From assembly GCF_001645185.1 (NCBI RefSeq), contig NZ_LXTQ01000001.1, positions 62,001-126,000 on the forward strand: a DNA stretch of 64,000 bases, given 5' to 3'. Source of the DNA: Methylobacillus sp. MM3 (GTDB taxonomy: Bacteria > Pseudomonadota > Gammaproteobacteria > Burkholderiales > Methylophilaceae). Positions within the stretch are counted from its first letter, which is position 1; every line of letters starts with the position of its first letter. The notes beneath the pieces were generated by a model that saw nothing but the letters and a program-made list of their open reading frames with translations, ran no database searches and was not told where the DNA came from. Made by a program: the position numbers and the translations under genes. This document shows positions 57,368-64,000 of the stretch, in pieces.

Positions 57368-58777
57368 ATGCATGCAGATTCAACCCTGCGTAAGCTATCC
57401 CACTTCCATGTCGCAATAACGCGGCGACTGGCGCTAGCCCTGCTGTTGCTCATTTCTGGCTGGGTGCTGGCCGCAGCGCAGCCCGTCATAGTCATGAAAA
57501 TCGAAGGGGCCATCGGCCCGGCAACAGCGGATTATGTCGTGCGCGGCCTGACGCATGCGGCTGAGAAGCAGGCGCAGCTTGCCGTGCTGCAAATGGATAC
57601 GCCAGGCGGGCTCGATGTTTCGATGCGGCAGATCATCAAGGCGATGCTGGCCTCCAAGGTGCCGGTGGCGGTTTATGTTGCGCCGAGTGGGGCGCGTGCT
57701 GCCAGTGCCGGAACCTACATCCTCTATGCCAGCCATATCGCCGCGATGGCGCCGGGCACCAACCTGGGCGCGGCCACGCCGGTGCAGATCGGCGGGCTGC
57801 CCGATCCGGCCAAGCCTGGATCCAAACCTGAGAAATCCGACGATGCAAAGGAGAAGGAAGACATTCCGGGGCAGGCCATGACCAAAAAACAGGTCAGCGA
57901 TGCCGCCGCTTATATCCGCAGCCTGGCGCAGATGCGCGGGCGCAATGTCGATTGGGCGGAGAAGGCGGTGCGTGAGGCGGTGAGCCTGCCGGCCGATGAT
58001 GCATTGAAACTCAAGGTGATCGATTACGTCGCTGCTGACCTGCCGCGTTTGTTGCAGCAACTCGATGGCGTGGCGGTCACCGTAGCGGGGCAGAGCATTC
58101 GCCTGGCAACTGCAGCGTCGCCGGTGATCCATTACGAGCCTGATTGGCGCACCCGGCTGCTGCTGGTCATCACCGATCCCAGCATTGCCCTGATCCTGTT
58201 GCTGATCGGTGTTTACGGGCTGTTTTTCGAGTTCATGTCGCCCGGTTTTGCCGTGCCCGGCGTACTGGGCGGCATCTGCCTGCTGCTGGCGCTGTATGGC
58301 TTGCATATGCTGCCGGTGAATTACGCGGGGCTGGCGCTGATATTGCTGGGGATCGCTTTCATGGTGGCCGAGGTGTTCGTGGGCAGCTTCGGGGTGCTCG
58401 GCATGGGCGGTGTGGTTTCCTTTGTCATCGGCGCGGTGATCCTGATTGACACCGAGTCGCCGGGTTTCGGCATACCGCTGGGGCTGATCGTCCTTGTCGC
58501 TACGACGAGCGCCATCATGCTGGCGCTGATTGGGGGCATGGCGCTCAAGGCGCGTCGGCGGCAAGTGGTGAGCGGCGACGGCGCGCTGATCGGCAGCACC
58601 GGCCGGATGCTGGGCGACGCGGAAACCGAAGGTTGGGCGCTGGTGGGCGGCGAGAGCTGGCGCGTGCATGCCAACGGCCCGGTGCGAAGCGGGCAGAAGG
58701 TGCGTGTGCTGGCCCGCGACGGCCTGCTGCTGCGAGTCGAAGCTACGGAGTCGGAAGCAGATACGAAAGGAGAATAG
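57368..58777 (+). CDS. NfeD family membrane-bound serine protease (ClpP-class)
   Basis: A 469-aa NfeD1b-type protein. Signal helix [18 protein letters not shown], then a periplasmic ClpP-like protease domain (~40-250). The nucleophile Ser is in [15 protein letters not shown] and substrate-groove motifs are [16 protein letters not shown] and [13 protein letters not shown]. About five transmembrane helices (~265-400) and a C-terminal OB-fold NfeD domain (~405-465, [20 protein letters not shown]) complete it. NfeD works with stomatin/slipin proteins, and the next gene is a slipin three bases away. Confidence 0.92.
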   Translation: MHADSTLRKLSHFHVAITRRLALALLLLISGWVLAAAQPVIVMKIEGAIGPATADYVVRGLTHAAEKQAQLAVLQMDTPGGLDVSMRQIIKAMLASKVPVAVYVAPSGARAASAGTYILYASHIAAMAPGTNLGAATPVQIGGLPDPAKPGSKPEKSDDAKEKEDIPGQAMTKKQVSDAAAYIRSLAQMRGRNVDWAEKAVREAVSLPADDALKLKVIDYVAADLPRLLQQLDGVAVTVAGQSIRLATAASPVIHYEPDWRTRLLLVITDPSIALILLLIGVYGLFFEFMSPGFAVPGVLGGICLLLALYGLHMLPVNYAGLALILLGIAFMVAEVFVGSFGVLGMGGVVSFVIGAVILIDTESPGFGIPLGLIVLVATTSAIMLALIGGMALKARRRQVVSGDGALIGSTGRMLGDAETEGWALVGGESWRVHANGPVRSGQKVRVLARDGLLLRVEATESEADTKGE

Positions 58778-58779
58778 TC

Positions 58780-59544
58780 ATGTTCCAATTCGGATTCATT
58801 GGCGTTGTATTCCTGGTACTCGCATTGATCGCCTCGTCGTTTCGCATCCTGCGCGAATACGAGCGCGGCGTCGTGTTTTTGCTTGGCCGGTTCTGGAAGG
58901 TCAAAGGGCCGGGGCTGGTGCTGGTGATTCCCGGCATCCAGCAATTGGTGCGCGTCGATCTGCGCACCCGGGTGCTCGACGTGCCGACGCAGGACGTGAT
59001 CTCGCGCGACAATGTTTCGGTCAAAGTGAATGCGGTGGTGTATTTCCGTGTGGTCGATCCGCAACGGGCGATCATTCAGGTCGAGCAATACCTGAATGCG
59101 ACCAGCCAGCTTGCGCAGACCACGCTGCGGGCGGTGCTGGGCAAGCATGAGCTGGACGAGATGCTGGCCGAGCGCGAACGCCTCAACGTGGATATCCAGC
59201 AGGTGCTGGACGCGCAAACCGATGCGTGGGGAATCAAGGTGGCCAATGTCGAAATCAAGCATGTCGATATCGACGAATCGATGGTGCGCGCCATCGCCAA
59301 GCAGGCCGAAGCCGAGCGGGAACGCCGCGCCAAGGTGATCCATGCCGAAGGTGAGTTGCAGGCTTCGGAGAAACTACTGCAAGCCGCGCAGATGCTGGCG
59401 CGTCAGCCGGAGGCGATTCAGTTGCGCTATTTGCAGACGCTGGCTGCTATCACCGGGGACAAATCCTCGACCATCGTTTTTCCGGTGCCGATGGACCTGC
59501 TTTCAGCCCTGAAAGCCGTGGCGGGGAAAAATACCGAACGCTAG
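58780..59544 (+). CDS. Slipin (stomatin/SPFH family protein)
   Basis: A 254-aa membrane-scaffold protein. An N-terminal hydrophobic hairpin ([19 protein letters not shown]) is followed by the SPFH domain: [56 protein letters not shown] coiled region comes next ([20 protein letters not shown]) and a C-terminal [22 protein letters not shown] lies upstream. Operon with nfeD; the two form a membrane quality-control or microdomain complex in other organisms. Confidence 0.92.
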   Translation: MFQFGFIGVVFLVLALIASSFRILREYERGVVFLLGRFWKVKGPGLVLVIPGIQQLVRVDLRTRVLDVPTQDVISRDNVSVKVNAVVYFRVVDPQRAIIQVEQYLNATSQLAQTTLRAVLGKHELDEMLAERERLNVDIQQVLDAQTDAWGIKVANVEIKHVDIDESMVRAIAKQAEAERERRAKVIHAEGELQASEKLLQAAQMLARQPEAIQLRYLQTLAAITGDKSSTIVFPVPMDLLSALKAVAGKNTER

Positions 59545-59567
59545 CGCTACAACTTGCATTCGCTGTC

Positions 59568-61340
59568 TTAATCGAAGCCCTCGACCTGCAAGCGCCACAA
59601 ATCCTTGAACAGCCCGCCTTCCTTCCTGAGCAAGGCGGGCGGTCCATCCTCGTAAACCCGTCCATCCACCAGCACCAGCACCCTGTCGAACGACGCCACG
59701 GTCGATAGCCGGTGCGCGATCGCAACCACCGTGCGCCCGCGCATCAGATCGGCCAGCGCCATCTGGATATCGCGCTCCGACTGCATGTCCAGCGCGGATG
59801 TCGCTTCGTCCAGGATCAGGATGGGCGCATCCTTCAGAAACGCCCGCGCGATGCCCAACCGCTGCCGCTGGCCACCGGAAAGCCGGACGCCGCGCTCGCC
59901 GACGATGGTGTCGTAGCCTTGCGGCAGTTCGCGGATGAACTCGTCGCAATAGGCGTTGCGGGCGGCACCGTAGACTTCTTCGTCCGTTGCGTCGGGGCGG
60001 CCGTAGCGGATGTTTTCCAGCACCGAGCGATGGAATAGCGCGATGTCCTGCGGCACGACCGCGATGCGCGCGCGCAGGCTGTCCTGCGTGACTTCGGTGA
60101 TCGGCTGGCCGTCGATGAGGATGCGGCCGCCCTGCACATCGTCCAGGCGCTGGATGAGGCTGATAAGGGTGGATTTGCCCGCGCCGGACGGGCCGACCAG
60201 GCCGACGCGCTGACCGGCGGGAATGTCGAGATCAAAGCCTTCGAATACCTCGCGGCCATCGGGGTAGGTATAGCTCACGTTTTCGAAACGGATGGCGCCG
60301 AGCACGGCGCGCAGTTTTGCGGCGTGGCCGGGGTCGCGCACTTCGTGCGGTTGGGCGATGACTTGCAGGGTTTCGTTGATGACGCCGAATTGCTGCGCGG
60401 TGCCGACCAGCGCCAGCGCAAGATCGCGCGAGCCATGCAGGATACGGAAGGTGAGCGCGCTGACGATGACGACGTCGCCGGTGGTGATGCTGCCGCCGCG
60501 CCACAGCGTAATCGCCCAGGCCAGCATGCCGCCTGCCATCAGCACCAGACAGACATCATGGATCAGGCGCGCTTTTTCGATGTACATCCAGCTTTTGCGC
60601 TGGGCGCGGGCTTCGACGCCGAGCTCGCCGGATAGCCGCTGCCGTTCGCGCGCACGGGCCGAGAAGGCTTTGACCGTCCACACGTTGCTGACCACGTCGA
60701 CCAACTCGCCGCTCGCCTTGGAGGCGAGTTCGGCATAGGTGCGATGCACCTGGCGGCCGCGGATGCCGAAGACGATCAGCAGCCAGCCGACCAGCAGCAC
60801 GCTGGCAATCAGCGCGAGCGCCATCGGCCAGCGGATCGTGCTGAGCACGATGACGGCGCCGAGGAAATCGGTAATCGGCGGCACGATATTCCAGATCAGC
60901 GTGCTGAACAGGCCACCGGTCGCGGCTGCGGCAGTGGTGACGCGGTTGCCCAGCGCTCCCGAGAAATGCTGGTTGAAGTAGCGCATCGGGTGGCCGGTAA
61001 GATGCTCGAAGAGATCGAGCCGCAGATCGACGCCGGTGGCAATGACAGCCTTGGAACCGATCACCCCGCCCAGCCGCCACAGCACGTTTTCCATCGCGAT
61101 CAGTCCGATGAACAGCGCGAGCGGCGCCCAGACCAGCGCGGCCTGCCGGTTTTCGGCATCCATCGCGTCGATGAGCAGTTTCATCGCATATTGCACGCCC
61201 ACCGCGCATGCGGCCGCGCCGACGATGACGGTGAACACCGTGCCGAACAGCCACGGCCGCATGCGCACGTAGCGCAACAAAAAGGGCAGGGCGCGCTCCG
61301 GAATCGGGCCGGGCGTGCCCGAGCCTGCGGGGCGAGTCAT
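59568..61340 (-). CDS. ABC exporter (permease-ATPase fusion)
   Basis: A 590-aa half-transporter with an N-terminal six-helix exporter domain (~25-320) and a C-terminal ATPase. Walker A VGPSGAGKST is near 388, Q-loop VVPQDIALF, signature LSGGQRQRLG near 488, Walker B ILILDEATSALD and H-loop AIAHRLSTV. It resembles MsbA/HMT-type and glycan exporters. It overlaps the hydrolase gene (ATGA) and ends the leftward surface-glycan cluster, so export of a saccharide or glycolipid is inferred. The stop faces the slipin gene stop. Confidence 0.85.
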   Translation of the reverse strand: MTRPAGSGTPGPIPERALPFLLRYVRMRPWLFGTVFTVIVGAAACAVGVQYAMKLLIDAMDAENRQAALVWAPLALFIGLIAMENVLWRLGGVIGSKAVIATGVDLRLDLFEHLTGHPMRYFNQHFSGALGNRVTTAAAATGGLFSTLIWNIVPPITDFLGAVIVLSTIRWPMALALIASVLLVGWLLIVFGIRGRQVHRTYAELASKASGELVDVVSNVWTVKAFSARARERQRLSGELGVEARAQRKSWMYIEKARLIHDVCLVLMAGGMLAWAITLWRGGSITTGDVVIVSALTFRILHGSRDLALALVGTAQQFGVINETLQVIAQPHEVRDPGHAAKLRAVLGAIRFENVSYTYPDGREVFEGFDLDIPAGQRVGLVGPSGAGKSTLISLIQRLDDVQGGRILIDGQPITEVTQDSLRARIAVVPQDIALFHRSVLENIRYGRPDATDEEVYGAARNAYCDEFIRELPQGYDTIVGERGVRLSGGQRQRLGIARAFLKDAPILILDEATSALDMQSERDIQMALADLMRGRTVVAIAHRLSTVASFDRVLVLVDGRVYEDGPPALLRKEGGLFKDLWRLQVEGFD

Positions 61341-62518
61341 CGCGACAGGGCCGATGCGGAGTCCGTCGGGTCGTCAGCCGCAATGCGCATGCTGCTGACG
61401 CGGGTGTGCGGCTGCCAGCGGCGCAGCACGGAAGCCATCGGGGCATAGACCGGACGATGGCCGTTGATATCGGGCAAGCCGAGCAGGCCGGTGGGGCAAT
61501 GGCGGTCGTTGTCCCAGCCGGGGTAATCCAGCACCGGATAGAGGCATACGCCCTCGATGGGGATATGTGCCGCCAGCGCCATGTCCACTTCATCGCAAAC
61601 GGCTTCCAGCCACGGGCCGCGCTTGTCGCCTTCGGCCCCGGTTTCCGAAATCAGCATCGGTCGGCCGTAGCGCAGGTAAACCTCGCCCAGCAGATCGTGC
61701 AAGGGCCGGTAATGCGGCGAATCGGGATGGATGACTTCGGGGCCTTCACCGCCCAGATACCATTGGTTCTTCTCGTAGTAATTCAGGCCGACGATGTCGA
61801 GATATTCCGCACGGCCGCCCAGCCCCGGCCAGAGTTCGCCGGTGAGCATGTCGCAGGTCTGGAATTGCGCCCGGCGGTAGGCCTCGGCTTCATCCTTGTC
61901 GTGCGGGCGGTCCGGGTGCGCGACTACGTTGATCAAGGGCTCGGCAGTGATGAAGCGGCTGCGCGGCTCGATGTTGCGGATCAGCTCGATGGCGGCGATG
62001 GTGGCGCGTATCAGTTGGTGCTTGAGTTCCCAGCCCCGGCCGTAGGTCAGCGGGTGAATGTGTCCCTTGTCGCCGCCGGCCCAGGACCAGAAAGATACCT
62101 CATTGATCGGGCAGTAGATCGGGACTTCACCGGTTTCGTCGCGTATCAATCGTGCGACTTCGACGGCGTAGCGCGCAAAGCGATCCACGAATTCAGGCCG
62201 CCAGATGTCGATGTCGTCCGGCCAGCCATAGTGGCACAGATCCCAGATCACCTGTACTCCGGCATCGCGTGCGGCGTGCAGCATGGGCAGAAAGCTCGAC
62301 CAGTCGTAACTGCCGGGGGTCGGCTCGACCAGATGCCAGCGGATGCCGTCGCGCATCGTGCGTATGCCGTGCGCGCGCAGTTGGGCATAGTCGCTCGCGG
62401 CCCAGCGGTCGTGCTGGGTGCCGGCGATCAGGTCGAGGCGGCGGCCATCTGCGCGCCGATGGGAGGAGCATTCGAAACCGCCCAGTACAAAACTCTGGAA
62501 GGCGTCCGATTTATTCAT
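61337..62518 (-). CDS. Glycoside hydrolase family 1-like protein
   Basis: A 393-aa TIM-barrel enzyme of the GH1/GH-A clan. The acid/base Glu is in IYCPINEVSFWSW, where GH1 has TFNEP, and the nucleophile Glu in PMLISETGAEG, where GH1 has TENG. Barrel strand motifs TMRDGIRWHLVEPTPGSYDW and VIWDLCHYGWPDD also fit. It lacks a signal peptide. It is somewhat shorter than classical beta-glucosidases (~450) and resembles family members found in sugar-nucleotide and glycosyltransferase clusters. AAAGGATTAATC precedes the ATG. Substrate unknown. Confidence 0.8.
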   Translation of the reverse strand: MNKSDAFQSFVLGGFECSSHRRADGRRLDLIAGTQHDRWAASDYAQLRAHGIRTMRDGIRWHLVEPTPGSYDWSSFLPMLHAARDAGVQVIWDLCHYGWPDDIDIWRPEFVDRFARYAVEVARLIRDETGEVPIYCPINEVSFWSWAGGDKGHIHPLTYGRGWELKHQLIRATIAAIELIRNIEPRSRFITAEPLINVVAHPDRPHDKDEAEAYRRAQFQTCDMLTGELWPGLGGRAEYLDIVGLNYYEKNQWYLGGEGPEVIHPDSPHYRPLHDLLGEVYLRYGRPMLISETGAEGDKRGPWLEAVCDEVDMALAAHIPIEGVCLYPVLDYPGWDNDRHCPTGLLGLPDINGHRPVYAPMASVLRRWQPHTRVSSMRIAADDPTDSASALSR

Positions 62519-62567
62519 GATTAATCCTTTAAAACATTATCTTGGTAAATAAATTTAATGCTATTTG

Positions 62568-63725
62568 TTAATAACTGGATCCGGCTCTTGCCAGCTCGAT
62601 AGGGGGCGCTACCCCGGTTTCGGCTTCGGCCAGCTTGTTGAAAATAGCCAATGCCTGGCCGACAACCTGATCCATGTTGTAGTAGCGATAGGTGGCTAGT
62701 CTTCCAACAAAGGTGACGTTTTGCCTCGCTTCGGCGAGCGCCTGGTATTTGCGATACAGCTCGGCGTTCTCCGCGCGAGGCACCGGGTAGTAGGGGTCGC
62801 CTTCCGCACTTGGAAACTCATAGGTCAGCGCTGTGCGAGCGTGGGTTTGTCCAGTCAGATGCTTGTACTCGGTGATGCGCGTGTACGCAATCGCCTCATC
62901 CGGATAGTTGACCACGCCGACGGGCTGAAATTGCGGCACATCCACGGTTTCATGCCGGAAAGCGAGCGAGCGGTAAGGCAGCTTGCCATAGCGGTAATCG
63001 AAAAACTCATCGATGGGTCCACTGTAGATCAAGTGGCGATAACTGATTTCCTTGCGTATCTCGGCGAAATCCGCGTTCAGCATGATCTTGATATTCGGAT
63101 GGTCGAGCATGTTTTCGAACATCCGCGTATAACCATGCAGCGGCATTCGCTGGAATTCATCCTGGAAGTAGCGGTCGTCGGCATTCGTCCGCGTCGGCAC
63201 GCGCGAGGTGACGGACTTATCGAGCTGCGACGGGTCCAGACCCCATTGCTTGCGCGTATAGCCGCGGAAGAATTTCTCGTACAGTTCGCGCCCGACCTGG
63301 TTGATGACGACATCCTCCGAGGTCCGGATATCCGCCACCGGCTCGGCACGCGCAGCAAGAAACTCTGCTGCCCCGGCCTCATCCAGGCCCAAGCCGTACA
63401 GCCGGTTGATCGTCGTGAGATTGATCGGAATCGGCACCAGGTTGTCGTCCACATGCGCCAGCACGCGATGCTCGTAAGGCCGCCACTGGGTAAAGCGCGA
63501 CAGGTAATCCACGATGCGCTGCGCGTTGGTATGAAAGATATGCGGCCCGTAGCGATGAATGAGGATGCCTTCGTCGTTGTAATGATCGTAGGCGTTGCCG
63601 CCGATATGCGGCCGCCGGTCGATGATCAGCACGCGCTTGTTCAGCCCGGCGGCAAGCCGTTCCGCCAGTACGCTCCCGGCAAAGCCGGCGCCGACGATCA
63701 GATAGTCGAAACCTGCGTCTGCCAT
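62568..63725 (-). CDS. glf: UDP-galactopyranose mutase
   Basis: Flavoenzyme turning UDP-galactopyranose into UDP-galactofuranose, 385 aa. FAD-binding N-terminus YLIVGAGFAGSVLAERLAAG and IDRRPHIGGNAYDHYNDEG. Family blocks PHIFHTNAQRIVDYLSRFTQ, FFRGYTRKQWGLDPSQL and SRVPTRTNADDRYFQDEFQ, and the C-terminal FVGRLATYRYYNMDQVVGQA are all present. It starts three bases after the stop of the upstream glycosyltransferase. It indicates a galactofuranose-containing surface polymer. Confidence 0.95.
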   Translation of the reverse strand: MADAGFDYLIVGAGFAGSVLAERLAAGLNKRVLIIDRRPHIGGNAYDHYNDEGILIHRYGPHIFHTNAQRIVDYLSRFTQWRPYEHRVLAHVDDNLVPIPINLTTINRLYGLGLDEAGAAEFLAARAEPVADIRTSEDVVINQVGRELYEKFFRGYTRKQWGLDPSQLDKSVTSRVPTRTNADDRYFQDEFQRMPLHGYTRMFENMLDHPNIKIMLNADFAEIRKEISYRHLIYSGPIDEFFDYRYGKLPYRSLAFRHETVDVPQFQPVGVVNYPDEAIAYTRITEYKHLTGQTHARTALTYEFPSAEGDPYYPVPRAENAELYRKYQALAEARQNVTFVGRLATYRYYNMDQVVGQALAIFNKLAEAETGVAPPIELARAGSSY

Positions 63726-63728
63726 GAC

Positions 63729-64000
63729 TCAGGCCCGTACGCGGCGAGCGGTTCGCCGCCCTGCGCCGAGTGCGGCCTGATAAGCCAGCGTTTCGGTGGT
63801 TGCTATGGCCTCGTCCATCAGCGCGTTCATGTTCTCCCAGGTGTTGTCCCAAGACATGTTGCGCAATTCGTGATCCGCGACTGCTGCGACCGCGGCGGGC
63901 GTTTGCATGTCATCCAGCGCATCCTCGATGGCGGAGACAAAGCCATTCACATCGCGGGCAATGCGCACGATAGCGCTTGTGCCATAGGCGCGCACCACGT
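63729..64000 (-). CDS. Glycosyltransferase, C-terminal fragment (runs out of window)
   Basis: The frame is open to the right edge; about 90 C-terminal residues are visible (VRAYGTSAIVRIARDVNGFV, SAIEDALDD, NMSWDNTWENMNALMDEA). The W-x-x-TWENMNAL pattern and helical tail are those of a GT-B (family 4-like) glycosyltransferase. It is directly upstream of glf in the same operon. Donor and acceptor unknown. Confidence 0.6.
   Translation of the reverse strand, partial: VVRAYGTSAIVRIARDVNGFVSAIEDALDDMQTPAAVAAVADHELRNMSWDNTWENMNALMDEAIATTETLAYQAALGAGRRTARRVRA

Noticed and set aside
57434-58669. 411-codon minus-strand frame across nfeD
   Set aside because: His/Gln/Arg-rich shadow of nfeD, no domain.
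61406-62524. 372-codon plus-strand frame across the GH1-like gene
   Set aside because: The minus-strand frame has catalytic motifs and operon overlaps; the plus frame has none.
1-64000. CRISPR arrays, rRNA and tRNA genes
   Set aside because: No regularly spaced short repeats, no cloverleaf-like or rRNA-like sequence was seen on either strand by eye.

Overview
The window is chromosomal DNA of a Betaproteobacterium, most like the Nitrosomonadales/Gallionellaceae or Burkholderiales. I base this on gene families and gene order (queG/tsaE/amiC, paired Crp/Fnr-like regulators with a C-terminal CxCY, yqjD-yqjE-yqjK, BCAM0308-family proteins) and on moderately high GC with strong GC3 bias. No rRNA, tRNA or CRISPR array was found. 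Both window edges cut genes: a czcC-like gene at the left and a glycosyltransferase at the right.

Layout. 1-6.7 kb: a czcCBA heavy-metal RND operon with a trailing DUF3240 gene, facing a chrA chromate transporter. 6.8-9.7 kb: queG, with tsaE and amiC diverging from it, closed by a strong terminator. 9.9-18.0 kb: a regulatory and envelope-stress block with two Crp/Fnr-like regulators, a receiver-PAS-GGDEF-EAL protein, a lone PAS protein, the yqjDEK-type operon, small membrane proteins, a BON lipoprotein and a phospholipase-D cardiolipin synthase. Three related palindromes (TGTACG-N4-CGTACA type) lie upstream of genes here. 18.0-23.7 kb: an AT-richer accessory island bounded by two 101-bp direct repeats. 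It holds a type I secretion ABC exporter, a RAYT transposase, a displaced second exporter 3' end, two small four-helix membrane proteins and gene fragments.

23.7-38 kb: Sel1 protein, stress protein, Tat-exported dienelactone hydrolase, a marR / RND-adaptor efflux pair with a visible operator, ADP-ribosylglycohydrolase, a synthetase-only RelA, a CHASE-like diguanylate cyclase, an alpha/beta hydrolase and a GumN/TraB protein. 38-49.4 kb: a low-oxygen or dormancy-like block. A PAS histidine kinase with a FixJ-type regulator is followed by nitroreductase, CBS protein, HPF-cold-shock fusion, BCAM0308-family zinc protein, alcohol dehydrogenase, an APH/AAA fusion, SRPBCC protein and an MddA-like methyltransferase. 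A second HPF-CSD + BCAM0308 pair then leads into a proline-rich zinc-ribbon membrane protein.

51-57.3 kb: DUF808 protein and methyltransferase, a hipBA module with twin 42-bp operators, alanine dehydrogenase, and a small gene ending inside an integron attC-like site. 57.4-64 kb: nfeD/slipin, then a leftward surface-glycan cluster (glycosyltransferase, UDP-galactopyranose mutase, GH1-like hydrolase, ABC exporter).

The most unusual parts are the exporter island with its displaced 3' end, the duplicated HPF-CSD/BCAM0308 module, the shared palindromes in the stress block, the paired hip operators, and the attC-like site. Functions are inferred from motifs read by eye; no database search was run.
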